DNA of 36,444 bases, from NCBI GenBank assembly GCA_003137135.1, contig PLFB01000232.1:26373-62816 (forward strand), given 5' to 3'. This DNA comes from Acetobacteraceae bacterium (GTDB lineage: Bacteria; Pseudomonadota; Alphaproteobacteria; Acetobacterales; Acetobacteraceae). This document shows, one piece after another, positions 1 through 7,922 of this stretch (positions are counted from its first letter, which is position 1; each line of letters starts with the position of its first letter). Below the pieces are notes generated by a model that worked only from the letters and a program-made list of their open reading frames with translations, searched no databases and was not told where the DNA came from. The position numbers were made by a program, and so were the translations under genes.

Positions 1-66
1 CCCCCAGGAGCAAAAGTTTTTGCGCCGCACCCGCGGAGGGGCTTTTTTAAAAAAGCGCTGCTTTCT
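1..66 (-). repeat. AT-rich hairpin repeat at end of Rieske operon, possible terminator
   Basis: The perfect palindrome GCTTTTTTAAAAAAGC lies at 41-56. Read on the minus strand it is preceded by GAAGAAAGCAG and followed further on by AAAAACTTTTG. The same modules flank the hairpins at 4482-4505, 18229-18252 and 21987-22012. It sits directly downstream of the minus-strand oxygenase beta gene, so it could stop transcription of that operon. The stem is almost all A/T with only a GC clamp, so it is not a textbook intrinsic terminator. The copy may continue beyond the window edge. Confidence 0.5.
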
Positions 67-600
67 TCAGAGAATAATCGAAACCTTCCCCTGCGGGATC
101 AGTGCCTCGAGATCCAGCGCCACGCGCTTGGAACGAATCAAGAAGCTATCGCCGTCGCGCACCAGCACATAGCGGATGGTGCCTGGATAATGCGAGGTGG
201 TCCGATTTTTGGTGCGGAAGACGAGGCAGTTGGCGGTGGCGACAACCTCTGTGCCGTTGTCGCTGAGGATGCGGACGTTGGTGTAAAGATGCCGCGTGAG
301 GGATTTGGGGTATTCCACATGCGCGGAGGTTTTGTTCAGGCGGATGACGCGCTGCTCCAGCCGTTCCCGGTCATCGGCGATGAGAAACATCGTCGTGTCC
401 GGGTCGAGCGCGAATGGGTTGGCGACGCCGGTGGGGGTGACCTCATAGACGCAATCGGTCGTGAACAGGGTGACCCAGCCGTTGAGGTCCCAGGCGTCGA
501 GATGGGCGGCTTCATCGGCGATGAAATCCTCCACCGCCAGCCTGGTTTCGGTGAAACGGTGGACGGGCGCTTTGGAAGGTTCGGTCATGGCGTTTGTCAT
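67..600 (-). CDS. Aromatic-ring-hydroxylating dioxygenase, beta subunit
   Basis: This is the small, non-catalytic subunit of a Rieske non-heme iron oxygenase, with an NTF2-like (SnoaL) fold, and would assemble with the alpha subunit encoded just upstream. Visible features are the N-terminal helix with VEDFIADEAAHLD, a central RVIRLNKTSAHVEYPKS segment and the C-terminal VSIIL ending. The same landmarks occur in the paralog at 23378-23902. I use the ATG at 600 (MTNAMTEP, 177 aa), which lies 16 nt after the alpha stop. The longer ORF start at 645 would run back into the alpha gene. The pair is cotranscribed alpha then beta on the minus strand. The beta subunit by itself does not identify the substrate. 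Confidence 0.88.
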   Translation of the reverse strand: MTNAMTEPSKAPVHRFTETRLAVEDFIADEAAHLDAWDLNGWVTLFTTDCVYEVTPTGVANPFALDPDTTMFLIADDRERLEQRVIRLNKTSAHVEYPKSLTRHLYTNVRILSDNGTEVVATANCLVFRTKNRTTSHYPGTIRYVLVRDGDSFLIRSKRVALDLEALIPQGKVSIIL

Positions 601-616
601 TTGGTTGGTTCCAGGA

Positions 617-1903
617 TCAGGCGATGGCGGACATGATCTTATCATATTGCGTCCAGTAGGCGCGCATCTGCAGTTCGTTCATCAGCTTGTCCTCGCCGGA
701 CGGGGTTTCCTCGCCGGGCGAAAAGCCTTTGGAGACGTCATTCCATTCGATGCCGCCCATCTCATAGCCGCGCTGGCACAGTTCCAGCATCTCGACGTCA
801 TCGGGCGTGGCGAAGCCGCCTGGCCCGAGGAAGGAAAGCGCGCCCTCGATCCGGATGCGGCGCAATTCCGGCGCTTCGTTCACCGGCCCCAGCGGCCAGG
901 CGCGCACCACCATCTCGTTGACGGAAATCGGAATCATGCTGCGGATGAAGATGGATTGCTGGTCGTTCATCACCGAGTTGGGGAAGATGACCATGTTGCG
1001 GTGAACCTGGGAGATCAGGTGGCCGCGTTCCGGGCCGACGCGTTCGATCAGTTCGGCCTTGGCCTCGTCGATCAGTTCGCGCACCGTCTCGCCCCATACC
1101 GGCAGCCATTGCGCCAGCGGCCGGCCGGCCATGATGTCGATCTCGAAACAGGCATGGCCGTTATCGAGGCCGCGGCCAAAGCCCGTGGCCTTCATCTGCG
1201 TGACGCCGGCGAGGCGGGACATCTGGTAGTCGATATAGCTGCCATGCGTGGCTTCCAGATGGTAGCCGTCATAGCTGTTCTCGCACATCAGCTTGTAGTT
1301 GGCCTTGATGTAGTATTCCTGCATGCCGCCGATCACTTCGAGCCCGGTGCCGGAATGCTGCGCCAGCATGTCGATCCGGTCGCCGGCAGCACCGAGATAG
1401 TCGCTGAGCGGCATGGCGCCGGCGTCGAAATTGACGAAGATGAAGCCGCTGCGGATTTCCAGCCGCGGCACTTCGTGCAGGTTATAGTTGCCGTCGGCGT
1501 TGAAATCCTCCTCGTAGCCGAAGGCGGCGTTCTGCGTCTGCAGTTCGCCGGAGTTTTTGAAGGTCCAGCCGTGATAGGGGCAGGTGAAGGATTTGCGGCT
1601 GCCCACCGGCTCCCGGCAGATGACGGCGCCGCGATGCGGGCAGGTGTTGAAGAAGGCGCGGATTTCGCCGGCGCGATCGCGCGTGAGGATCAGCGTGACG
1701 TCGATCACCTGGCGCGTGATGAAATCATTGAGTTTAGGCACTTCCGAGACATGCGCGAAATACAGCCACGACTTGCGCAGCAGGTGCTTCTTCTCCAGCT
1801 CAAAGAGCTGTGGGTCGGTATAGACCTTGCGGCTGATCTGGAAGCGCCGCTTTTGCGGGTCAACGCGGAGATATTTGGATTCGTAAGGCTCGGACCATTT
1901 CAT
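617..1903 (-). CDS. Rieske [2Fe-2S] ring-hydroxylating oxygenase, alpha subunit
   Basis: This is the catalytic subunit of a multicomponent ring-hydroxylating oxygenase that uses O2 and electrons to hydroxylate an aromatic or cyclic substrate in the cytoplasm. The Rieske cluster motif is complete: CPHRG near residue 88 and CPYHGW near 108. The mononuclear iron site is visible as DGYHLEATH (D212, H215, H220), preceded by ENSY. The start at 1903 (MKWSEPYE, 428 aa) is chosen because GGGGGAGAA precedes it; the track start at 2020 adds an unlikely 39-residue leader. The length fits the benzoate/toluate and salicylate-hydroxylase-like alpha families. No ferredoxin or reductase gene is adjacent. The gene diverges from a MarR regulator at 2191, which may control it. 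A second alpha subunit is encoded at 22054. Confidence 0.93.
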   Translation of the reverse strand: MKWSEPYESKYLRVDPQKRRFQISRKVYTDPQLFELEKKHLLRKSWLYFAHVSEVPKLNDFITRQVIDVTLILTRDRAGEIRAFFNTCPHRGAVICREPVGSRKSFTCPYHGWTFKNSGELQTQNAAFGYEEDFNADGNYNLHEVPRLEIRSGFIFVNFDAGAMPLSDYLGAAGDRIDMLAQHSGTGLEVIGGMQEYYIKANYKLMCENSYDGYHLEATHGSYIDYQMSRLAGVTQMKATGFGRGLDNGHACFEIDIMAGRPLAQWLPVWGETVRELIDEAKAELIERVGPERGHLISQVHRNMVIFPNSVMNDQQSIFIRSMIPISVNEMVVRAWPLGPVNEAPELRRIRIEGALSFLGPGGFATPDDVEMLELCQRGYEMGGIEWNDVSKGFSPGEETPSGEDKLMNELQMRAYWTQYDKIMSAIA

Positions 1904-2190
1904 CGATGTTCTCCCCCGGGCGGTTTCGCGTTGCCGAACCGGCGCATACGGCAAGGCACCGGTTCGGCCGGTAATGAGGCTTATAATAAGGGTGATAACA
2001 GTCTGCGGGACGGCGTGCAAGCCCCGCCCGCCGCCGGCGTCAGCAAGGCCCTGTTTTTCTCAAGAATAGTAACCGCTTCCTTCCTTTGCTAATGCATCCT
2101 TGCGCGGTTTTTGCCTTGCGAAATATGTTGGATTGGCGCAAAAATTGATCGTCTGCCCGGCTATGCCTTGCCGCTTTCATGGGCTTTTGA
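1904..2190. promoter_or_regulatory. Divergent intergenic region between Rieske operon and MarR gene
   Basis: This 287-bp gap separates two divergent genes and must hold promoters for both. Next to the alpha start is the ribosome-binding sequence GGGGGAGAA (minus strand). From about 2052 to 2090 there is a decayed copy of the AT hairpin repeat, with GTAACCGCTTCCTTCC matching the edge of the copies at 4460-4505 and 21987-22016. I could not find a convincing -35/-10 pair, nor a second copy of the CTTATTGT inverted repeat seen at 2848. Confidence 0.5.
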
Positions 2191-2775
2191 ATGGTACAAC
2201 CGAGGATGGATGATACAATGTCGGCTAACGTAACGAAATCGGCGCCCAGCAGGAAACTCGCCGTGACGGGGGCGCCCGAGCGCAAGGTGGCGCCCTTGAA
2301 CGCGACGGCGACGCGGGATTTGCGGATCGGCTTTCTGATCCATGACGTCTCCCGGCTGCGGCGCAACATGTTCGATCAGTATATGAAGCCGCTTGGGGTG
2401 ACGCGCTCGCAATGGTGGGTCATCGCGCATCTGGCGCGCAAGGATGGCATGATGCAGACCGAACTCGCCAGCCTGCTGGATGTCGGCAAGGTCACGTTGG
2501 GCGGCCTGGTGGACCGGCTGGAGGCCGGCGGATGGATCAACCGGCGGCCGGCGCCGGGCGACCGGCGCGTGAAAAACGTGTTTCTCACCGAGCAATCGCT
2601 GGGTCTGCTGCAGGAGATGCGCGCGGTCGAAAAAGACCTCAATCAAGGCGTTCTAAAAGGTTTCAACCCGGTGGAGCGCCACCAGTTGGCCGATCTCCTG
2701 ACCCGGCTGCGGGCGAATCTCATCGGCACGCTGGACAAGGCGCGGGTGAGCGATGCCGGGGTGGATGACGACTGA
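2191..2775 (+). CDS. MarR-family transcriptional regulator
   Basis: This is a winged-helix DNA-binding regulator of about 194 aa. The core runs from RDLRIGFLIHDVSRLRR through TRSQWWVIAHLARKDGM to the wing segment VTLGGLVDRLEAGGWINRR and DRRVK, the usual MarR signature. MarR proteins near aromatic catabolic genes usually repress them until an aromatic acid or CoA-thioester ligand binds. The gene diverges from the Rieske operon and precedes the aldehyde dehydrogenase, whose promoter region holds a perfect inverted repeat. The start is uncertain: ATG codons lie at 2191, 2206 and 2218, with GAGG at 2202-2205. The 2218 start (MSANVTK) is attractive but its spacing is long. A close paralog begins near 36068. 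Confidence 0.92.
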   Translation: MVQPRMDDTMSANVTKSAPSRKLAVTGAPERKVAPLNATATRDLRIGFLIHDVSRLRRNMFDQYMKPLGVTRSQWWVIAHLARKDGMMQTELASLLDVGKVTLGGLVDRLEAGGWINRRPAPGDRRVKNVFLTEQSLGLLQEMRAVEKDLNQGVLKGFNPVERHQLADLLTRLRANLIGTLDKARVSDAGVDDD

Positions 2776-2847
2776 AGCGCCGCCGGTCACGCCCGGCATT
2801 TCAGGCCGCCGTTTGCTGATTTGACCGCTGGAATTTTTGATTGCATA

Positions 2848-2873
2848 CTTATTGTAAGGATGTGCACAATAAG
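2848..2873. promoter_or_regulatory. Inverted repeat CTTATTGT-N10-ACAATAAG, candidate MarR operator
   Basis: Arms 2848-2855 (CTTATTGT) and 2866-2873 (ACAATAAG) are perfect reverse complements separated by 10 bp. The site lies between the MarR stop and the aldehyde dehydrogenase start, about 100 bp upstream of that start. Dimeric winged-helix regulators bind such AT-rich dyads, and the adjacent MarR is the obvious candidate. Binding is inferred, not shown. The spacing is a little longer than many MarR sites, so another regulator is possible. Confidence 0.5.
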
Positions 2874-2971
2874 CACGAGGGACGGGTAGATGTCACCGGC
2901 ATGCACGCCGGATCGGCGCCGTGTCGCGGCTTGGCTTGGCGCGTCCGTTTTCTCAAAGCCAGGGAGCCGAA

Positions 2972-4459
2972 ATGGATCAAATAATTGAACGGAGTCTCGG
3001 TGACGTCACCGGCGCCGGGGACCAGTTGATGTGGATCGACGGGGAAGCCGTCGCGGCGCTGGCGGGCGGTACGATCGATATCTTCAACCCGTCGAACGGT
3101 GCGCGCATCGGCACCTCGCCCGCCGGGCTGGCGGCGGATATCGACCGGGCGGTGCAGGCCGCGCGGCGCAGCTTCAAATCGGGTGTCTGGTCGCGCATGC
3201 CGGGTGCTGCGCGGCAGAAAATCCTGTGGCGCGCCGCGGATATGATTGAAGCGCGCGCGGCGGAGATCGCCACCGTGGAAGCGCTGAATGCCGGGCAGCT
3301 CTACCCCTTCGCGCAGGCCATGGTGCATGGCGCGGTCGAGCTGCTGCGCTATTTCGCCGGCTGGGCCACCAAGATTCACGGCCTGACGTCCGAAATCTCC
3401 GGCCCGATGGGGCAGTTCCACGCCTACACGTTGCGCGATCCGATCGGCGTCGCCGGCATGATCGTGCCCTGGAACGTGCCGTTCGGGCTGGTGATGACCA
3501 AGCTCGGCGCCGCCCTGGCGGCCGGCTGTTCGTGCGTCGTCAAACCCTCTGAGGAGACGCCGTATTCGGCGCTGATGCTGGTGCGGATCCTCGAAGAGGC
3601 CGGCGTGCCGAAAGGCGTGGTGAACGTGGTGACCGGGTATGGTCATGAAGCGGGCGCGGCGCTTGCCGAGCATCCCGATGTCGATAAGATTGCCTTCACG
3701 GGCTCGACCGAAATCGGCAAGCGCATCGTGCGCGCGGCGGCGGGCAATCTGAAAAAGGTGACGCTGGAACTGGGCGGCAAGTCGCCCGTCATCATGTTCG
3801 ACGACGCCGACCTCGCCAAGGCGATTCCCAGCACGGCGATGGGGATTTTTCTGCATTCCGGGCAGATCTGCATCGCCGGGTCGCGGCTGTATGTGCAGCG
3901 CAAGATTTTTGATCAGGTGATGGCGGGCCTGGCCGGCGCGGCGGCCAGCCTGAAGATCGGCGACGCCTTCAGTCCGGCGACGCAGATCGGCCCGTTGATT
4001 TCGGCCAGGCAGCGCGAACGCGTGAGCGAACTGGTGGCGAGCGGCGTAGCCGGCGGCGCCACGCTGGTGGCCGGCGGCCAGGTGCATGGCGAGCAGGGCT
4101 TTTATTTTCAGCCGACGGTGCTGGCGCACCCAAAAGCGGATTCGCGCGTTATAAGAGAGGAAATTTTCGGGCCGGTCATTACCGCCAATGTTTTTGATGA
4201 ATTCGACGAGGTGCTGGAAGCGGCGAATGATTCGACGTTCGGTCTGGCTTCCACGGTCTATACCACGGATATCAGCAAGGCGCATCGGGCGGCAAAGGCG
4301 CTGCAGGCCGGCTTTGTCTGGATCAATTGCCACTTCGTGTCCGACCCCTCGCTGCCGGGCGGCGGCTTCAAACAGTCCGGCTGGGGGCGTGAGATGGGCG
4401 CCGAGGGGCTGGATGCGTATCTGCAAACTAAGTCGGTGTTCACGTCTCTGAACGGCTAG
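2972..4459 (+). CDS. NAD(P)-dependent aldehyde dehydrogenase
   Basis: This enzyme oxidises an aldehyde to the carboxylic acid with NAD(P)+. It is 495 aa, the normal length for the ALDH superfamily. Visible motifs are VPWNVPFG and FTGSTEIGK (cofactor binding), LELGGKSP with the general-base glutamate, the catalytic cysteine in HSGQIC (about residue 300) and EEIFGPV near the C terminus. The ATG at 2972 follows AGGGAG with good spacing; the track start at 2921 lacks such a site. It stands alone between the MarR gene and the AT-rich hairpin at 4482, so it may be monocistronic under the dyad at 2848. It probably oxidises an aldehyde intermediate of the pathway encoded around it, but the substrate is not readable. 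Confidence 0.93.
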   Translation: MDQIIERSLGDVTGAGDQLMWIDGEAVAALAGGTIDIFNPSNGARIGTSPAGLAADIDRAVQAARRSFKSGVWSRMPGAARQKILWRAADMIEARAAEIATVEALNAGQLYPFAQAMVHGAVELLRYFAGWATKIHGLTSEISGPMGQFHAYTLRDPIGVAGMIVPWNVPFGLVMTKLGAALAAGCSCVVKPSEETPYSALMLVRILEEAGVPKGVVNVVTGYGHEAGAALAEHPDVDKIAFTGSTEIGKRIVRAAAGNLKKVTLELGGKSPVIMFDDADLAKAIPSTAMGIFLHSGQICIAGSRLYVQRKIFDQVMAGLAGAAASLKIGDAFSPATQIGPLISARQRERVSELVASGVAGGATLVAGGQVHGEQGFYFQPTVLAHPKADSRVIREEIFGPVITANVFDEFDEVLEAANDSTFGLASTVYTTDISKAHRAAKALQAGFVWINCHFVSDPSLPGGGFKQSGWGREMGAEGLDAYLQTKSVFTSLNG

Positions 4460-4763
4460 CAAGGAAGCAAGCAAGAAAGCAGTTCTTTTTTTGCAAAAAA
4501 AGAACCAAAAAAAACTCTTGTTTTATGGGGTCACGGGGGTTGTTAGGCCTCGGTCTGAAGGAATCAGAAGTCTTTTTGATTCCCCGGGCGGGGCGCCTTT
4601 TTCTTCAGAAAAAGCAGTGCTTGCTGCCTCCCCGATTGCCTGCTTTGCCGGTATGGTCTTGACGTTTAATGTCAGCTAGCTTACTAAAATGGCGTTCCGT
4701 GCGGTTCATCACGCGTCGGCTTAACAAGAACTCCGGAATATCGGCCGGAGGATGGGGTTGAGA
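4460..4763. promoter_or_regulatory. Intergenic region before the long CoA-ester operon
   Basis: This 304-bp gap contains the AT-rich hairpin at 4482-4505 and, around 4595-4620, a second AT-rich piece (CCTTTTTCTTCAGAAAAAG). A possible promoter start is TTGACG at 4659-4664. The best -10-like word downstream, TAAAAT at 4685-4690, is 20 bp away, which is too far, and TACTAA at 4682 is a weak match. The short dyad TGAC-N7-GTCA (4660-4674) overlaps the -35-like word. Just before the first gene lies GGCCGGAGGATGGGG. I see no coding sequence; the 62-aa ORF at 4491 is made of repeat sequence. Confidence 0.4.
4482..4505 (+). repeat. AT-rich hairpin repeat GTTCTTTTTTT/AAAAAAAGAAC
   Basis: Two perfect 11-bp arms (4482-4492 and 4495-4505) with a 2-nt loop follow the aldehyde dehydrogenase stop by 22 nt. 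AAGCAAGAAAGCA precedes the hairpin and CCAAAAAAAACTCTTG follows it. It belongs to the same family as the hairpins at 41-56, 18229-18252 and 21987-22012. Position after a gene end suggests a terminator or a dispersed palindromic element. Confidence 0.6.
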
Positions 4764-6257
4764 ATGTCTCAAGATGTCGGCATCGTTGCTTATGGCGCCT
4801 ATGTCCCGCAATTGCGGTTGCGCCGCAGCGCCATCGTCGCGGCCAATAGCTGGGTCAATCCCGGCCTGAAGGCGCAGGGCAAGGGCGAGCGCGCGTTTGC
4901 CAGCTGGGATGAGGATGCGGTGACGATGGCGGTGGAAGCCGCGCGCGACGCGCTGGGTGAATTTCCGCGCGGCGGCATCTCCGGCGTGGTGTTTGCCTCG
5001 ACCACCGCGCCGTTCGCGGACCGGCTGAATGCCGGCATCGTGGCGGGCGCGCTGGGGCTGGGCGATGACGTGACGGCGTTCGACGTGAGCGGCAGCATGC
5101 GGGCCGGGACCTCGGCGCTGATCGCGGGGCTGGGCCTGGCGGCGACGAGCGAGGGCGCGGTGGTGGTGGCGGCGGGCGAGCGCCGCCGTTCCAAGCCCGG
5201 CAGCGCGCAGGAGTTGGGCAATGGCGATGCCGGCGCGGCGCTGGTGCTGGGTCGCGAAAATATTTTGGCGCGCGTGGTGGCGCGCTACAGCGTGACGCGG
5301 GATTTTGTGGATCATTTCCGTGCCGCCGGCGAGGCGTATGACTATGGCTGGGAAGAACGCTGGGTGCGCGAGGAAGGGTATCTCAAGCTGGTGCCGGAGG
5401 CGGTGCGCGGCGTGCTGGCCAAGGCGCAATTATCGGCGCGCGACATCAGCACGCTGGTGCTGCCCTCGCCGCTGGCCAAGATCGAGCAGGCGGTGGCGAA
5501 GAAGCTCGGCATCGCGGAATCCGCCATCGTCGATGGCCTCAGCGCGCAGCTTGGCTATAGCGGTGCCGCGCATGGCCTGGTGATGCTGGCCGGCGCGCTG
5601 GAAAAGGCCAGGCCGGGCGAGCGGATCCTGGTGGTGAATTTCGCCAATGGCTGCGACGCGCTGATCCTCGAAGCGACACCTGCGATTGCGGATTTTGCGC
5701 CGCGGCGCGGCCTGTCCGGCTGGCTCGCCGTGGGCAAGCCGGTTGATGATTACATGCGATTTCTGTCCTATAACGGCGAAGTCGGGATGGAATGGGGCGC
5801 GCGAGCCGAATTCGGCAATAAATACGCGCTGACAATGGAATACCGGTTCAGCCGCGACATGCTCGGCTTCATCGGCGGGCGCGACAAGGCGACGCGGGTG
5901 GTGCAGTTTCCAAAAACGCCGCTGGCGGTCGCACCTGGTGCGGCGGCCGACCGGGTCGCGTCCTACGAGGATGTGCCGCTCGCCAATCTGCGGGCCCGGG
6001 TCATCGCCTGCACCGCTGACTGGCTGACCTATCATCCGAGCCCGCCGTTTTATTTCGGTCTCGTGCAGTTCGACAACGGCGCGCGGGTGCAGATGGAATT
6101 TGTCGATGTCGCGGCCGGCAGCGTCGCGATCGGCGCCACGGTCGAGATGCTGTTCCGGATCAAGGAGATCGATAACGTCCGGCACTACCGGCATTATTTC
6201 TGGAAGGCGACGCCGGTTGCCGGCGGCGCGGCGCAACAGCTGGAGGCGGCACAATGA
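4764..6257 (+). CDS. HMG-CoA-synthase-like thiolase-fold protein fused to a DUF35 OB-fold domain
   Basis: The first ~320 residues resemble the hydroxymethylglutaryl-CoA synthase/KAS III family (GIVAYGAYVPQLRL; LNAGIVAGALGLGDDVTAFDV; ELGNGDAGAALVLG). The last ~160 resemble a DUF35/ChsH2-type OB domain (YFGLVQFDNGARVQMEF; LFRIKEID). The position that carries the nucleophilic cysteine in true HMG-CoA synthases reads SGSMRAGTSAL, with Met and no Cys. The DUF35 zinc-ribbon region reads GGRDKATRVVQFPKTPLAV, with none of the usual cysteines. It may therefore be a scaffold or partner rather than a condensing enzyme. Its stop overlaps the thiolase start by 4 nt (ATGA), matching the DUF35-thiolase pairing known in archaeal HMG-CoA synthesis and in steroid side-chain aldolases. 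I use the ATG at 4764 (MSQDVGIV, 497 aa); 4752 is an alternative. Confidence 0.82.
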   Translation: MSQDVGIVAYGAYVPQLRLRRSAIVAANSWVNPGLKAQGKGERAFASWDEDAVTMAVEAARDALGEFPRGGISGVVFASTTAPFADRLNAGIVAGALGLGDDVTAFDVSGSMRAGTSALIAGLGLAATSEGAVVVAAGERRRSKPGSAQELGNGDAGAALVLGRENILARVVARYSVTRDFVDHFRAAGEAYDYGWEERWVREEGYLKLVPEAVRGVLAKAQLSARDISTLVLPSPLAKIEQAVAKKLGIAESAIVDGLSAQLGYSGAAHGLVMLAGALEKARPGERILVVNFANGCDALILEATPAIADFAPRRGLSGWLAVGKPVDDYMRFLSYNGEVGMEWGARAEFGNKYALTMEYRFSRDMLGFIGGRDKATRVVQFPKTPLAVAPGAAADRVASYEDVPLANLRARVIACTADWLTYHPSPPFYFGLVQFDNGARVQMEFVDVAAGSVAIGATVEMLFRIKEIDNVRHYRHYFWKATPVAGGAAQQLEAAQ

Positions 6258-7456
6258 GCACGGGCATACGCGATAAGGTCGCCATCATCGGCATGGGCTG
6301 CTCGCAGTTTGGCGAGCGCTGGGATGTCGGGTCCGACGAATTGATGGTGGAGGCATTCGTCGAAGCGCTCGGCGATGCCGGGATCACGCGTGACGAGATC
6401 GACGCCGCCTGGTTCGGCGTCTCCTGCGATCCGATCAATGTCGGCAATTCATCGGTCCCGCTCGCGGTCGCGTTGCGCCTGCCGAACATTCCGGTGACGC
6501 GCGTGGAAAACATGTGCGCGACGGGCACCGAGGCGCTGCGTGGTGCCGCCTATGCCGTGGCATCCGGGGCGTGCGATATCGCGCTGGCGCTGGGTGTGGA
6601 GAAATTGAAGGACACCGGCTATGGCGGGCTGCCGGTGCGCACGAAAGGCTTGTTCAACGATCTTTGGATGCCCTATGGCTCGGCGCCCGGCACGTTCGCG
6701 CAGCTGGCAGGGGCGTACGCGGCGGCGCACGACATGCCGATGGCGGATGTGAAGCGCGCGATGGCGCATGTGTCGTGGAAAAGCCATGAGAACGGCGTGA
6801 AAAGTCCGAAGGCGCATTTGCGCAAGGCGGTCTCGATGGAAACGATTTTGAACGCGCCGATGATCGCCGAGCCGCTCGGGCTGTTCGATTGCTGCGGCGT
6901 GTCGGACGGCGCGGCCTGCGCGATCGTCACCACGCCGGAGATCGCGCGGTCGATGGGCAAGAATTCGCCGGTCACGATCAAATCGCTGCAGATCTCGGTC
7001 TCGAACGGGCAGGAATCGAGCTATAACGAGTGGGATGGCTCCTACGTCGTCAACACGCGCAAAGCATCCGGACGCGCCTACGCCGAGGCCGGCATCAAAG
7101 ATCCGAGGCGGGAGCTGAGCCTGATTGAAGTGCATGATTGTTTCTCCGTGACTGAAATGGTCACGATGGAGGATCTGGGCATTTCGTCGCCGGGTAAGGC
7201 GCCGCGCGATATTCTGGACGGCTTTTATGACGCGGATGGCAAAATCCCTTGCCAGATCGATGGTGGATTGAAATGCTTTGGGCATCCGATCGGCGCCTCC
7301 GGCCTGCGCATGGCCTATGAGATGTATCTGCAATTGCAGGATAGGGCGGGTGAGCGGCAGCGCGCGGACGTGCGTTTTGGACTGACGCATAATCTCGGCG
7401 GCACGCCGATCAACAATGTCGCCTGCGTCGGCATTTTCGGCCGCCTGGGAGACTGA
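6254..7456 (+). CDS. Acetyl-CoA acetyltransferase/thiolase, SCP2 (lipid-transfer) type
   Basis: This thiolase-fold enzyme of 400 aa would cleave a 3-ketoacyl-CoA, or act as a retro-aldolase as the related Ltp2 proteins do. The active-site cysteine sits in ENMCATGTEAL (about residue 90). EVHDCFS and CFGHPIGASG supply the other catalytic positions, and THNLGG closes the C-terminal domain. The overall pattern is that of the SCP2/non-specific lipid-transfer thiolases rather than the FadA type. Translation is coupled to the DUF35 fusion upstream through a 4-nt overlap, so the two probably form a complex. A MaoC dehydratase follows after 5 nt. Whether it is a thiolase or an aldolase cannot be settled here, though the retained cysteine favours thiolysis. 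Confidence 0.9.
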   Translation: MSTGIRDKVAIIGMGCSQFGERWDVGSDELMVEAFVEALGDAGITRDEIDAAWFGVSCDPINVGNSSVPLAVALRLPNIPVTRVENMCATGTEALRGAAYAVASGACDIALALGVEKLKDTGYGGLPVRTKGLFNDLWMPYGSAPGTFAQLAGAYAAAHDMPMADVKRAMAHVSWKSHENGVKSPKAHLRKAVSMETILNAPMIAEPLGLFDCCGVSDGAACAIVTTPEIARSMGKNSPVTIKSLQISVSNGQESSYNEWDGSYVVNTRKASGRAYAEAGIKDPRRELSLIEVHDCFSVTEMVTMEDLGISSPGKAPRDILDGFYDADGKIPCQIDGGLKCFGHPIGASGLRMAYEMYLQLQDRAGERQRADVRFGLTHNLGGTPINNVACVGIFGRLGD

Positions 7457-7461
7457 ACGCC

Positions 7462-7917
7462 ATGGCCGGGCTGTTTTATGAGCAATTCGAGTTGGGCCAG
7501 AAATTCAGCCACGACATCCGCCGCACCGTGACGGAGACGGATAACATTCTGTTCACGACGCTCACGCATAACCCGGCGGCGATTCATCTGGACGCTGAAT
7601 CCGCGAAAAATTCGCCGTATGGGCAGGTTATTATGAACAGCGTGTTTACGCTGGGGCTGATGGTGGGCGTTTCCGTTGGGGACACGACGCTGGGAACCAC
7701 GGTTGCCAATCTTGGCTGGGACGAAGTGCGGTTTCCCAAGCCGGTGTTTGTCGGGGACACGCTGCGCGGCGAGACCGAAGTGATGGAGAAGCGGGAAAGC
7801 AAGTCTCGGCCGGAGACGGGGATCGTCGTGTTCAAGCACACTGCCTATAATCAGCGCGATGAACTGGTGGCGAGCTGCCTGCGGTCGGCGCTGATGTACA
7901 AGGCGCCGGCGGGCTAG
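7462..7917 (+). CDS. MaoC-family acyl-CoA dehydratase/hydratase
   Basis: This is a single hot-dog-fold protein of 151 aa. The segment FTTLTHNPAAIHLD aligns with the hydratase-2 active site but has Asn where many hydratases have the Gly-Asp pair; the His is kept. GQVIMNSVFTLGLMVG and TTVANLGWDEVRFPKPVF are typical, as I recall, of the MaoC subgroup found beside CitE-like lyases, including mesaconyl- or methylmalyl-CoA hydratase-like proteins. It is 5 nt from the thiolase and 5 nt from the CitE-like gene. It probably hydrates an unsaturated, perhaps branched, acyl-CoA to a beta-hydroxyacyl-CoA that the lyase next door cleaves. The substrate is inferred only from context. Confidence 0.87.
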   Translation: MAGLFYEQFELGQKFSHDIRRTVTETDNILFTTLTHNPAAIHLDAESAKNSPYGQVIMNSVFTLGLMVGVSVGDTTLGTTVANLGWDEVRFPKPVFVGDTLRGETEVMEKRESKSRPETGIVVFKHTAYNQRDELVASCLRSALMYKAPAG

Positions 7918-7922
7918 TCGAG

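Noticed and set aside
461-2092. 543-aa plus-strand ORF opposite the first Rieske genes
   Set aside because: It lies antisense to an alpha subunit with complete Rieske and iron-site motifs and shows no recognisable domain; long antisense ORFs are common at this GC content.
2849-4474. 541-aa minus-strand ORF opposite the aldehyde dehydrogenase
   Set aside because: Low-complexity Arg/His/Gly-rich translation, antisense to a clear ALDH with catalytic Cys and Glu motifs.
4491-4679. 62-aa plus-strand ORF after the aldehyde dehydrogenase
   Set aside because: It is translated hairpin-repeat sequence without a start signal.
7462-7917. Missing Asp in the MaoC active site as evidence of an inactive enzyme
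   Set aside because: As I recall, the CitE-associated MaoC subgroup commonly has Asn-x4-His at this place, so it looks like a family trait rather than decay.
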